Assembly: GCA_002928395.1 (NCBI GenBank)
Contig: PEQZ01000009.1
Location: forward strand, 1-43,400
DNA length: 43,400 nt
Direction: 5' to 3'
From: Hyphomicrobium sp.
GTDB taxonomy: Bacteria; Pseudomonadota; Alphaproteobacteria; Rhizobiales; Hyphomicrobiaceae
This document shows, piece by piece, positions 1 to 7,254 of the stretch. The first letter of the stretch is position 1; each line of letters begins with the position of its first letter. A program made the position numbers and the translations under genes. A model generated the notes under the pieces. The model made no database searches. It was not told where the DNA came from and worked only from the letters and a program-made list of their open reading frames with translations.

Positions 1-675
1 CCGACGGTCGCCGATCCGACGTCGTTGGCCGAGGCGCGTGCCGTGCTCGCCCGCTATGGGATCGTGCCGGCGCCCGAGATCACCGCCGCACTGAACGATA
101 GCGCCAATGAAACGCTGAAGCCGGGTGACGCCAAGCTTGCCCGCTCGACGTACAAGCTCGTCGCCACGCCCAAGGCTTCGCTGGAGGCTGCGGCGGCAGT
201 GGCGCGGAAGGCTGGCTATCGCGTCGACGTGCTGGGCGATTCGCTCGAAGGCGAAGCGCGAGAGGTCGGACGCTTCCACGCCGAGATGGCGCTCGATGCC
301 AAGCGGCGCGGCGAGCGGGTTGCGCTGCTTTCGGGCGGCGAACTCACCGTTACGGTCAGCGGCAACGGGGCGGGCGGTCCGAACCAGGAATACGCCCTGG
401 GCCTGACCATCGCCCTCGACGGCGCACCCGGAATTTCGGCGCTCGCTGCCGATACCGATGGCATCGATGGCGGCGGTGGCAAAGCCGACGATCCAGCCGG
501 CGCTCTCGTTGATCCCGGCACACTCGATCGGGCGCGCGCGCGCAATCTCAATGCCGCCGCTTTCCTGGAAAAGAACGACTCGACCGGCTTCTTCATCCAA
601 GCTGGCGGTCTCGTCCAATGCGGTCCTACCCAAACCAATGTCAATGATCTGCGTGTCATCCTCGTTGAACCCTGA
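1..675 (+). CDS. Glycerate 2-kinase, C-terminal part (5' partial)
   Basis: The frame is open from the first base, so the start lies outside the window and about 224 codons remain. The protein matches the C-terminal half of the GckA/TtuD (MOFRL) glycerate kinase family, which phosphorylates D-glycerate to 2-phosphoglycerate. The characteristic segments are LLSGGELTVTV (near residue 112), GNGAGGPNQEYALG (near 126), an acidic ATDGIDG stretch (near 152) and a C-terminal QTNVNDLRVIL. The neighbours are a DUF1036 gene and pyruvate kinase on the same strand. That fits function, because the 2-phosphoglycerate product goes through enolase to pyruvate kinase. Family is clear; the choice between gckA and ttuD naming is not decided by sequence. 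Confidence 0.9.
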   Translation, partial: PTVADPTSLAEARAVLARYGIVPAPEITAALNDSANETLKPGDAKLARSTYKLVATPKASLEAAAAVARKAGYRVDVLGDSLEGEAREVGRFHAEMALDAKRRGERVALLSGGELTVTVSGNGAGGPNQEYALGLTIALDGAPGISALAADTDGIDGGGGKADDPAGALVDPGTLDRARARNLNAAAFLEKNDSTGFFIQAGGLVQCGPTQTNVNDLRVILVEP

Positions 676-718
676 GATTGGCGAGGTGCTCGTGAAGGCC
701 GTCGCGGGGGGCAGTCGC

Positions 719-1201
719 GTGAATTTGGCAGGCAGGGGAGCGATCGCACCGAGGGCTCAGTGGTGCGCTCATGCTTTGGCTTTGCGCCTACTGATGATAA
801 TCTTGGCTGCAACGTTACCAGCCACCGTGGCCCGCGCCGATCTCAAACTGTGCAATTCCACGTCGAGCCGGGTCGGCGTTGCGGTCGGCTACCAGGATGC
901 CACCGGCTGGGCGACCGAAGGGTGGTGGAACATCGCTTCACAAACCTGTGAGATTCTACTCAAGGGCGCGGTGCCGAGCCGCTACATTTATGTCCACGCC
1001 ATCGACTACGATCGAGGCGGCGAATGGGTTGGCAGCAATTTCATGTGTACGCTCGACAAGTCGTTTGTCACAAGAGGTGTGCAGGATTGCCAGAAACGAG
1101 GGTATAAGCGGTCGGGATTTTTCGAGGTAGACACGGGCGAAGCGAAGGAATGGACCATTCGCTTGACCGATCCCGAAGATGGGGGAAAGAAGGCCAAATG
1201 A
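719..1201 (+). CDS. Secreted DUF1036 family protein
   Basis: A small exported protein of about 160 residues of the DUF1036 family, whose function is unknown. A hydrophobic stretch ending ATVARA, followed by DLKLC, looks like a signal peptide and cleavage site, so the mature domain would lie in the periplasm. Family marks visible here are GVAVGY, GWATEGWW, a YVHAIDYDRGGEW segment, FMCT and GFFEVDTGE. Conserved cysteines (LKLC, QTCE, FMCT, QDCQ) could form disulfides. The start is uncertain: GTG at 719 has a G-rich stretch 7-13 bases upstream, and ATG at 794 would give a very short leader. The stop overlaps the pyruvate kinase start (ATGA at 1198-1201), so the two are probably translationally coupled. 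Confidence 0.85.
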   Translation: MNLAGRGAIAPRAQWCAHALALRLLMIILAATLPATVARADLKLCNSTSSRVGVAVGYQDATGWATEGWWNIASQTCEILLKGAVPSRYIYVHAIDYDRGGEWVGSNFMCTLDKSFVTRGVQDCQKRGYKRSGFFEVDTGEAKEWTIRLTDPEDGGKKAK

Positions 1202-2637
1202 GACGCAATCGCAGGGTCAAGCTGGTCGCCACACTCGGTCCGGCGTCGTCGTCGCCCGAGATGCTGGAAAAACTGTTCGTAGCCGGCGTCGATGTGTTTC
1301 GCATCAACATGAGCCACGCATCACACGATGTTGCGCGTGAACTGCTCTACGCCGTTCGCACCGTATCGAAACGCAATCGCTATCCGATCGGCATTCTGGT
1401 TGATCTGCAAGGGCCGAAGTTCCGGCTCGGTGCCTTCACCGGTGGCCGTGTCGCGCTGAAAAGCGGCGAAGTGTTTCACTTCGATCGCACCGAGAGCGAC
1501 GGCTCGGCAAACCGCGTGTTCTTGCCGCACCCGCAGATCTTCGAGGCTGTCGAACCGGGTCATGCCCTGCTGCTCGACGACGGCAAGGTCCGGATGCGCG
1601 TTCTCGAGAACAAGGCGGGCCGGATCACTGCGACCGTTCTCAACGACGGCGCGCTTTCGAGCCGCAAGGGCATCAGTCTGCCCGACACCCTGTTGCCGGT
1701 CGGTCCCCTGACAGAAAAGGACGAGGCCGATCTCGTGTGCGCGCTCGATCTCGGCGCCGACTGGATCGCGCTGTCGTTCGTACAACGCGGCGAGGACGTG
1801 GCCGATGTGGTCAAGCGGGTCGATGGGCGCGCGGCAATCATGGTCAAGATCGAAAAGCCCTCGGCTATCGACGATCTCGACGCGATCATCGCGGCTGGCG
1901 ATGGCTTCATGGTCGCGCGCGGCGATCTCGGCGTCGAAATGCCGATCGAGACCGTGCCCGGGCTGCAGAAAAAGATCACGCGCAAAGCCCGCGCAGCCGG
2001 CAAGCCGGTGGTGGTTGCAACCCAGATGCTGGAAAGCATGATTTCCTCCCCGGTGCCGACGCGCGCCGAAGTGTCGGACGTGGCGACCGCGGTGTTCGAC
2101 GGCGCCGACGCGGTGATGCTGTCGGCCGAATCGGCAGTCGGCGAGTATCCGGTCGAGGCCATCCAGATGATGGACCGCATCGCTATTCAGGTCGAAGGGG
2201 ACAAGGGCTACAAGGCCCTGGTTCACGCCACGAAAATCGACAAGCATCCGACTGCTGCCGATGCGATCGCGGGTGCGGCGCACACCATCGCCGATACCGT
2301 CAAACTGGCTGCGATCGTGTGCTACACGGCCACCGGATCGACGGCGCTGAGGGTCGCCCGTGAGCGCCCGGGGCTGCCGGTTCTCGGATTGACGACGGTC
2401 GCATCGACGGCGCATCGCCTTGCAGTGGTCTGGGGACTTCATACCGTTTTGACAAGCGAGGCCGAAAATCTGTCAGACGTCGTATCGAAGGCCTGTCGGA
2501 TTGCATTCCAGGAAGGGTTTGCCAAGCCTGGTGAAGGTATCCTCATCACATGCGGCGTGCCGCTCGGATCGCCGGGCACGACCAACATGATCCGGATTGC
2601 CTTCATCAACGAAAAGGGTGAGCCGGTCGCGGGGTGA
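1198..2637 (+). CDS. pyk: Pyruvate kinase
   Basis: 479 residues, full length for bacterial pyruvate kinase, which makes pyruvate and ATP from phosphoenolpyruvate and ADP in the cytoplasm. The N-terminus KLVATLGPASSS, the substrate-loop FRINMSHAS, the signature IMVKIEKPSAIDD (containing the catalytic Lys) and the MVARGDLGVE and ATQMLESM segments are all present. So is the DGADAVMLSAESAVGEYPVEA stretch that helps bind PEP and metal. The B domain lies near residues 70-170 and the allosteric C domain at the end. The start at 1198 overlaps the upstream stop by four bases, which is better supported than an in-frame ATG at 1150 inside the DUF1036 gene. Confidence 0.97.
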   Translation: MRRNRRVKLVATLGPASSSPEMLEKLFVAGVDVFRINMSHASHDVARELLYAVRTVSKRNRYPIGILVDLQGPKFRLGAFTGGRVALKSGEVFHFDRTESDGSANRVFLPHPQIFEAVEPGHALLLDDGKVRMRVLENKAGRITATVLNDGALSSRKGISLPDTLLPVGPLTEKDEADLVCALDLGADWIALSFVQRGEDVADVVKRVDGRAAIMVKIEKPSAIDDLDAIIAAGDGFMVARGDLGVEMPIETVPGLQKKITRKARAAGKPVVVATQMLESMISSPVPTRAEVSDVATAVFDGADAVMLSAESAVGEYPVEAIQMMDRIAIQVEGDKGYKALVHATKIDKHPTAADAIAGAAHTIADTVKLAAIVCYTATGSTALRVARERPGLPVLGLTTVASTAHRLAVVWGLHTVLTSEAENLSDVVSKACRIAFQEGFAKPGEGILITCGVPLGSPGTTNMIRIAFINEKGEPVAG

Positions 2638-2668
2638 TCTGCCCCCAGCCGTTGCGGGTGCATCAGCC

Positions 2669-2689
2669 GGGACGAGCGCTCCTCGTCCC
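2669..2689. terminator. Hairpin between convergent genes (weak terminator candidate)
   Basis: An 8-bp perfect stem (GGGACGAG / CTCGTCCC) with a 5-base loop lies 32 bases after the pyk stop and before the end of the convergent TPR gene. No T-run follows on either strand, so it is only a candidate for slowing transcription from both sides. Confidence 0.35.
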
Positions 2690-2751
2690 GCGCGCTCACC
2701 CTTGATACCTCGCCGCCTGCCTCTGGACGTCAGTTCGCGCGACAGCCAGAA

Positions 2752-3531
2752 TCAGATTCCCTGCCCCTCGACCTCACGCTCGAGTTCGCGCAGCTTGTCT
2801 TCGATCCCTGGCCAATGCGGGTGCACCTGCTCGAGCTGCTTGAGCACCTTAAGCGCGGGCGCCTTTTGCCCCCCCTCGCGCAGGATGGCGACCAGCCCAT
2901 CGAGGGCGCGATAATGGTTGGGTTCCAGGGCAAGCGCTCGCTTCAAGTCTGCGACGGCGCGCCCGAAATCGTTCTCCGAGTAGTGAAAGTAGGCCCGCCG
3001 CGCCAACCCTTCGGCGAAATCGGGCGCAAGCTCGACGACCGCGTCCAGCAGTTGTTCCGCAAGCTCGGTCTTTCGCTCCACGACGGCCTGGGTGGCGCGC
3101 GCGAGCAGCAGCGAGACGGTGTCGCTGCCCGACTGCACCCACAGCATCTCGATGGCCGCCGCGATGGGGCCGGCCTCGCCCGGGTCAGCCGAGGTTGCGA
3201 GCTGGGCGTAGAGATTGCTCAACGCCTTGTCGCGCGCTTCAGGCGTGTCGGGCGGCGCGGGCTTTTTCTTGGCGGCTTGCGTGTCTTTGCCGGGCGGCCG
3301 GGTCAGCTCATTGCGCGGTGCGCTGCGCCCTTGCGCGTCGGCCCCTGGAACGTCGCTGCGGCGGGGTGGCGTTGCGCCCGGGCTTCCGCTGGGCGGAGCG
3401 GACCGCGGCCGAACCTGCGGCTCTTGCTCGGGCGCGCGCTGGGCCTGCGCGATGGTATTGGTCGCGACCCATGCAAACGAGACGGCGAGACCAAGGATGA
3501 CGGAAGAAAGTAAAGCGCTCTTCTGGCTCAT
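2752..3531 (-). CDS. Tetratricopeptide repeat protein with N-terminal membrane anchor or signal
   Basis: 259 residues. A hydrophobic segment at about residues 8-29 (LSSVILGLAVSFAWVATNTI) is a signal peptide or anchor. Residues 30-100 are Pro/Arg/Gln-rich low complexity. From about residue 105 onward the protein is helical with TPR-type spacing, for example AYFHYSENDFGRAVADLKRA and LALEPNHYRALDGL. This architecture is common in Hyphomicrobiales exported TPR proteins, which act as protein-interaction scaffolds; no specific partner can be inferred. It is convergent with pyk and lies upstream of no obvious operon partner on its strand. Confidence 0.85.
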   Translation of the reverse strand: MSQKSALLSSVILGLAVSFAWVATNTIAQAQRAPEQEPQVRPRSAPPSGSPGATPPRRSDVPGADAQGRSAPRNELTRPPGKDTQAAKKKPAPPDTPEARDKALSNLYAQLATSADPGEAGPIAAAIEMLWVQSGSDTVSLLLARATQAVVERKTELAEQLLDAVVELAPDFAEGLARRAYFHYSENDFGRAVADLKRALALEPNHYRALDGLVAILREGGQKAPALKVLKQLEQVHPHWPGIEDKLRELEREVEGQGI

Positions 3532-3591
3532 GTCTCAATTCTAGGATGAGAGACGCCAGTCGTCAAAGGCCCAATGAAAAGTCCGCCAACG

Positions 3592-3717
3592 TCAGCCCTG
3601 GCGGGCCTTGAAGCGCTTTTGCGTCTTGTTGATCACATAAACGCGACCCTTACGGCGCACGACACGATTATCGCGGTGGCGCGAGCGGAGTGACTTCAGA
3701 GAATTACGGACCTTCAT
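3592..3717 (-). CDS. rpmJ: 50S ribosomal protein L36
   Basis: A 41-residue, very basic protein beginning [18 protein letters not shown] and ending in FKARQG. It is the L36 variant without the zinc-binding cysteines (YkgO-like), usual in alphaproteobacteria. It belongs to the large ribosomal subunit. It stands alone on the minus strand between the TPR gene and a tRNA-Val, which is typical: in this group rpmJ is often outside the ribosomal protein operons. The ORF is short but the sequence match and length are unambiguous. Confidence 0.95.
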   Translation of the reverse strand: MKVRNSLKSLRSRHRDNRVVRRKGRVYVINKTQKRFKARQG

Positions 3718-3742
3718 TGGGACACCAGATTTTCGAAATGGA

Positions 3743-3817
3743 TGGTGGGCGCGACAGGGATCGAACCTGTGACCCCTACCATGTCAAGGTAGTGCTCTAC
3801 CGCTGAGCTACGCGCCC
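3743..3817 (-). tRNA. tRNA-Val (anticodon GAC)
   Basis: Read on the minus strand this folds into a full cloverleaf of 75 bases including an encoded CCA. The acceptor stem GGGCGCG pairs with CGCGCCC. The D arm is GCTC/GAGC, the anticodon stem CTACC/GGTAG with loop TTGACAT (anticodon GAC), and the T arm ACAGG-TTCGATC-CCTGT. GAC reads valine codons GTC/GTT. Confidence 0.97.
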
Positions 3818-4008
3818 GTCCGAGCTACTGTCTGCCAATCTGGGCTTGAGCCACTCTGGGGAGCGCCCCGTATATCCACATTGCGCCAGAGACGCAAGCC
3901 TCAGCATCCCAATCCGCTGCGCTTAATTTTTCTCGCCCGGGAGGTCTCGGATTTTGGTGGTCACCCGGTAGCTTCGGCCAGTCTCGATGCCGTTCGAGCT
4001 TTGAGGCT

Positions 4009-4395
4009 TCAAGCTGCCAGCAGCCGGTCGACTTCGCGGACAAGGTCTTTCAGGTGGAATGGTTTTGACAAGACGCGCGCATCTTTGGGTGCGGCACTGT
4101 CGTTGTTGAGCGTAACCGCCGCGAAGCCGGTGATGAACATGATCTTGAGCTCGGGGTCGAGTTCACTCGCCCGCCGTGCCAGTTCTATTCCGTCCATGCG
4201 CGGCATCACTATGTCCGTCAGCAGAAGCGTGAAAGGCTCTTCCTTGAGCCGCTCGAGCGCTTCGGCGCCATTCGGGAAAGCGATCACGGCGTAGCCAGCC
4301 TTGGTCAGCGCCCGTTCGAGGAACCCGCGCATCGAATCGTCATCTTCGGCCAGAAGGATGCGACAGATGGGGAGCTGGGACGGGTTCACGGTCAT
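4009..4395 (-). CDS. cpdR: CpdR-like single-domain response regulator
   Basis: 128 residues consisting of one receiver domain with no output domain. Acidic pocket residues are ED at 17-20, the phospho-acceptor is Asp61 (LLLTDIVMP), the switch Thr is in MFITGF at 89, and Lys111 is in LSKPFHL. The run DLVREVDRLLAA at the end and the FITGFAAV segment match CpdR. In Caulobacter, CpdR in its unphosphorylated form recruits ClpXP to the cell pole and promotes degradation of CtrA, PdeA and others. The C-terminal Ala-Ala also matches the CpdR degradation tail. Compared with Caulobacter CpdR there are about ten extra N-terminal residues. The tRNA-Val neighbour also fits the order seen in related genomes. 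Confidence 0.9.
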   Translation of the reverse strand: MTVNPSQLPICRILLAEDDDSMRGFLERALTKAGYAVIAFPNGAEALERLKEEPFTLLLTDIVMPRMDGIELARRASELDPELKIMFITGFAAVTLNNDSAAPKDARVLSKPFHLKDLVREVDRLLAA

Positions 4396-4699
4396 GAATA
4401 CTCACTTTACTTGGCTGTGACGATAGCTGCGGATCGATCAAATGTCAGTCAAATCTGACGCGAGTTTGGTAAACGGGCAGTGAAGTTTTGTCGCCGAACC
4501 CCTTCCGAGGCATTTCCACGGTTAGAATTGTGATCTGCTCGTCTCGCCATGGACAGATCGAGACCAGCTTGGCACAGTGATGTCCAGCGTGCGTTCCAGT
4601 CTGGTCGCAGCGCGCCGGCCTCCGGCTCGCGGGTCTGCCGGAGAATTTAAAGCCTTTCTCCGAAACGTTCGCCAGCAAGCCCCAGGATCTGCAAGTCGC
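4396..4699. other. Intergenic region between cpdR and the amidohydrolase
   Basis: About 300 bases between divergent genes, so it should hold both promoters. On the minus strand a TTGACT box sits upstream of cpdR, but I see no convincing -10 partner. I see no CtrA-type TTAA-N7-TTAA pair. No small gene or RNA is recognisable. Confidence 0.5.
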
Positions 4700-5598
4700 A
4701 TGCCTCACCGCGAACGAGCGTCGATCAAGAAGGAGCTCACGCCGCCGTTTCGCGTGCATGCTCCATGCGAGCAGACCGCGCCTTTTGTCCTTTGCTCGCC
4801 CCACTCGGGACGCGTTTACCCCGAGCATTTTCTTGCGCAGTCGCGGCTCGATCCTCTGGCACTCAGGAAATCCGAAGACGGGTACGTCGACGAATTGTTC
4901 CGGCACGTGGCCGAGTTCGGCGCGCCGCTGATCGCAGCCCGTTTCCCGCGCGCCTACCTCGACCTCAACCGCGAGGCCTATGAGCTCGATCCAGAGTTGT
5001 TCGACACACCGCTGCCGGACTACGCCAATACCCAATCTGTGCGTGTCGTGGGCGGGCTCGGCACCATCGCGCGCATCGTAGCCGACGGCGAGGAGATCTA
5101 TCGGAAGCGCATGCCGCTCGGCGTTGCGCTTGAACGCATCGAGCAGCTTTATCTGCCATTCCATGCCGCACTGACCCAGCTGTTGGACGAGACGCGAGCG
5201 CAGTTCGGCTATTCGATCCTGATCGACTGCCACTCGATGCCGTCGGCCTCCTCGATGCCGAGTGGCGCGCGCCGTCCAGATTTCGTGCTCGGCGACCGTT
5301 TCGGGGCCTCGTGTGACAGCCGCCTGACGCGGTTCACGCGGGACGTATTGACCGGGCTAGGCTACGATGTGCAGCTCAATCGTCCCTACGCGGGCGGCTA
5401 CATCACGGAGCACTATGGACGCCCTTCACGCGCGCGCACGCACTTCAGATCGAGATCAACCGCGGGCTCTATCTGGAGGAGGCGACCATGTCGCCCACGG
5501 CTGGGTTCGTCGAACTCGAACGGCATCTGATGATTTTGACGGGACGGCTCATCAAAGAGTTCCCGCTGCTCATAGAGCGGCGGTCGGCCGCAGAGTAA
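4700..5598 (+). pseudogene. N-formylglutamate amidohydrolase, frameshifted
   Basis: The first 245 codons encode a clear N-formylglutamate amidohydrolase (HutG/FGase family zinc hydrolase, last step of one histidine degradation route). Marks are LCSPHSGRVYP, YLDLNREAYELD, IDCHSMPS, RRPDFVLGDRFG and GGYITEHYGRP. The expected continuation HALQIEINRGLYLEEATM is present but in another frame, from 5437 to the TAA at 5596. The shift falls in the alternating CG run 5429-5437. A one-base loss would restore the usual family spacing, and a two-base CG slippage would also restore the frame. Without correction the protein ends in about 30 aberrant residues. ATG 4700 is chosen because homology begins soon after. 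Either a real pseudogene or a sequencing error; both halves otherwise look conserved. Confidence 0.8.
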
Positions 5599-5661
5599 CG
5601 CTGGCGCGAGCCGCGGAGAGATTTTTCTGGACCGGATACCTGCGCCCCGAAATCGGGGGCC

Positions 5662-5690
5662 AAAAAATAAGGCCGCACGTTGGCACGGCC
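5662..5690 (-). terminator. Intrinsic terminator of sRNA copy A
   Basis: On the minus strand a GC-rich stem with two wobble pairs (GGCCGTGC/GTGCGGCC, loop CAAC) at 5671-5690 is followed by TTATTTTTT. Confidence 0.75.
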
Positions 5691-5740
5691 CAGGTCGGAG
5701 GAGGAAATGTCCAAGACAGTGACGCAGACTACTCCCGTCA
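5662..5740 (-). ncRNA. MmgR/suhB-like small RNA, copy A (divergent)
   Basis: Minus-strand unit with core CATTTCCTCCTCCGACC (about 5693-5709), then a hairpin GGCCGTGC-CAAC-GTGCGGCC and a TTATTTTTT tail. Compared with copies B and C the core reads CCTCCTCC instead of CCTCCCT, and the small stem before the core is weak (TGTC/GACA). It shares GTCACTG upstream of the core with copy C. The 5' end is a guess; a TAAGAT box near 5749 on the minus strand could be a -10. Assigned by likeness to the alphaproteobacterial MmgR/alpha-r8 family (Rfam name suhB), which is recalled rather than searched. Confidence 0.6.
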
Positions 5741-5840
5741 GACATAGATCTTAAGTGATGTTGCGCCGCAGAGCTAATGACCGTCTCGTGATCGTCAGCT
5801 GAACGCAAAAGTGCACTCGACTGTACCGATTGGGGGCAAG

Positions 5841-5871
5841 AAAAAAGGCCATCCGGGGTTAGCGGATGGCC
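5841..5871 (-). terminator. Intrinsic terminator of sRNA copy B
   Basis: Perfect 9-bp stem GGCCATCCG/CGGATGGCC with a 7-base loop (5847-5871), followed on the minus strand by six T. Confidence 0.85.
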
Positions 5872-5936
5872 CAAGTCTAGGGAGGAAACGCCCAAGGAGG
5901 GCTGCGGAACCGCGAGCAAGGCTCAACGATCCCGCA
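5841..5936 (-). ncRNA. MmgR/suhB-like small RNA, copy B
   Basis: Minus-strand unit whose elements in order are a hairpin GCGG-TT-CCGC (5904-5913), a hairpin GCCC-TCCTT-GGGC (5890-5902), an unpaired core GTTTCCTCCCTAGACTTG, and a 9-bp terminator stem followed by six T. The 5' end near 5936 follows from a TTGAAA-N17-TATTTA promoter just upstream, giving about 96 bases; the family is nearer 80, so the start may lie further in. The C/U-rich core resembles an anti-Shine-Dalgarno seed, so action on target mRNAs near the ribosome site is the natural inference. The next gene on the opposite strand is an inositol-monophosphatase-family gene, the setting that gave the suhB RNA family its name. Confidence 0.75.
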
Positions 5937-5942
5937 ATGCAA

Positions 5943-5971
5943 TAAATAGCGGTGCGGCGCACAATTTTCAA
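5943..5971 (-). promoter_or_regulatory. Sigma70-type promoter for sRNA copy B
   Basis: On the minus strand TTGAAA (5966-5971) and TATTTA (5943-5948) are separated by exactly 17 bases, placing a transcription start near 5936, directly upstream of the first hairpin of copy B. Confidence 0.55.
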
Positions 5972-6092
5972 ATGCAATTTTTGCAGGGCTGCTGGCACAA
6001 GTGAGATGAGCTCAGGTCGCCCGATATGGCGAAATGACGGGAGACTAACGAAATAGCGATCAAATTCGCGGTGTTGCGCCGTTAGCTCGCTC

Positions 6093-6123
6093 AAAAAAAG
6101 GCCGTTCGTGTCGACGAACGGCC
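6093..6123 (-). terminator. Intrinsic terminator of sRNA copy C
   Basis: Perfect 10-bp stem GGCCGTTCGT/ACGAACGGCC with a 4-base loop (6100-6123), followed on the minus strand by seven T. Confidence 0.88.
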
Positions 6124-6170
6124 CAAGTCCAGGGAGGAAACGCCCAAAGTGGGCAGTGACCAACGAAGCA
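6093..6170 (-). ncRNA. MmgR/suhB-like small RNA, copy C
   Basis: Minus-strand unit with hairpin GCCC-ACTTT-GGGC (6142-6154), core GTTTCCTCCCTGGACTTG and a strong terminator. Core and spacing are almost identical to copy B, while loops and the terminator stem differ in paired positions. Such compensated differences are what one expects of a functional RNA. It is the copy nearest the HisN-like gene and is transcribed away from it. The 5' end is not fixed by a convincing promoter; about 78 bases is assumed from the family size. Confidence 0.75.
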
Positions 6171-6312
6171 ACTCAATCGGCCACACCTGAGACGATGCTG
6201 TGGTTTGCGAGAATACGCAACGCGACGAAGGGTTGATTGTTCGCTAACGTCGTGAACATGTCACTAACTCGCAACATTTTGTGCAACTCTGTCACATTGG
6301 AGTGTCAAGCAT

Positions 6313-7236
6313 GTGGCCACAACCAGTCGAATTAAGCTCGGCGGAACTGGCCAAAGTATTCGGACTGTCCAAAATTCGTCAACCTTGCGAGTTGCTGTGA
6401 CCCAGAAGTCCACACCTTCTGTCAAATCGCTACTGACCTTTGCCCAAGACCTGGCGGACCAATCAGCCAAGGCAATACTTCCTCATTTTCGCAAGGTGAT
6501 TACCGTCGACAACAAGGCGGGTGGCAACCCAGTCGATGGCAACGTCGCCGCTGGAACCCTAGCGTTCGATCCGGTCACGGCCGCGGACCGCGCCGCCGAA
6601 CGGGTCATTGCAAAAGCGATTTCGCGCGCGTTTCCCGACCACGGACTCGTGGGCGAAGAGTACGGCACGCGATCGGCTGCGGCCCGCTTCCGCTGGGTTG
6701 TTGATCCGATCGACGGTACCCGCGCGTTCATCATGGGCTATCCGCTGTGGGGAACATTGATTGGCCTCCTGGACGGCGAAAGCCCCATTCTGGGCCTCAT
6801 GGATCAGCCCTACACCCGCGAGCGGCTTTGGTGTGGCCAGGGTGCCTCCTATCTGCGGATCGCAGACGGCAAGGTGCGCCGTATCAAGACGCGGGCCTGC
6901 GCCAAGCTTTCCGACGCCACCTTCTCGACAACGGATCCCGACCTCTTTGCGCCGGGAAGAGAAGCCGCCGGCTTTCAGCAGATGAAATCGCGGGCCCGGA
7001 TGACACGCTACGGCGGCGATTGCTACGCCTATGCGATGCTGGCTGCGGGTTTTGTCGACGTCGTCGTCGAGGCTGGGCTGAAATCGCACGACATCGTCGC
7101 GCTGATCCCGATCATCGAAGGCGCGGGCGGCCGGATCACGACTTGGGACGGCGGGCCGGCCACCGAGGGCGGACGCATCGTGGCCGCCGGCGATCCGCGC
7201 CTGCATGCCGAGGCGCTGAGAGTGCTGGCTGGCTAA
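6313..7236 (+). CDS. hisN: Inositol-monophosphatase-family phosphatase, probably histidinol-phosphatase
   Basis: 307 residues of the Mg2+/Li+-dependent IMPase superfamily. Metal and catalytic motifs are GEEYG (114-118), DPIDGT (131-136) and, near the C-terminus, LKSHDIVALIPIIEGAGG with the last metal-binding Asp. The family includes SuhB and HisN; the DIVALIPIIEGAGG ending is most like the HisN branch, which dephosphorylates histidinol phosphate, but substrate cannot be proven from motifs. About a dozen residues are inserted before DPVTAADRAAE (near 70-82). GTG 6313 has a GGAG ten bases upstream; GTG 6397 would give a length closer to homologues. Upstream on the other strand lies the sRNA array; downstream it converges on a hydrolase gene with 18 bases between them. 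Confidence 0.82.
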   Translation: MATTSRIKLGGTGQSIRTVQNSSTLRVAVTQKSTPSVKSLLTFAQDLADQSAKAILPHFRKVITVDNKAGGNPVDGNVAAGTLAFDPVTAADRAAERVIAKAISRAFPDHGLVGEEYGTRSAAARFRWVVDPIDGTRAFIMGYPLWGTLIGLLDGESPILGLMDQPYTRERLWCGQGASYLRIADGKVRRIKTRACAKLSDATFSTTDPDLFAPGREAAGFQQMKSRARMTRYGGDCYAYAMLAAGFVDVVVEAGLKSHDIVALIPIIEGAGGRITTWDGGPATEGGRIVAAGDPRLHAEALRVLAG

Positions 7237-7254
7237 CCTGTAGACGCTGGTGGA

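Larger units (their letters stand above)
5662..6170 (-). repeat. Tandem array of three MmgR/suhB-type sRNA units
   Basis: Three related units spaced about 180 and 250 bases apart lie in the gap between the amidohydrolase and the HisN-like gene. All read on the minus strand. Each has the core TTTCCTCC, then GACYTGGGCC, then a GC-rich hairpin and a T-run. The linkers between units are not obviously related. No protein gene is apparent in 5599-6312. Confidence 0.75.

Noticed and set aside
5367-5747. Plus-strand frame across the end of the amidohydrolase and sRNA copy A
   Set aside because: It is neither frame of the amidohydrolase and runs into a structured RNA; no homology.
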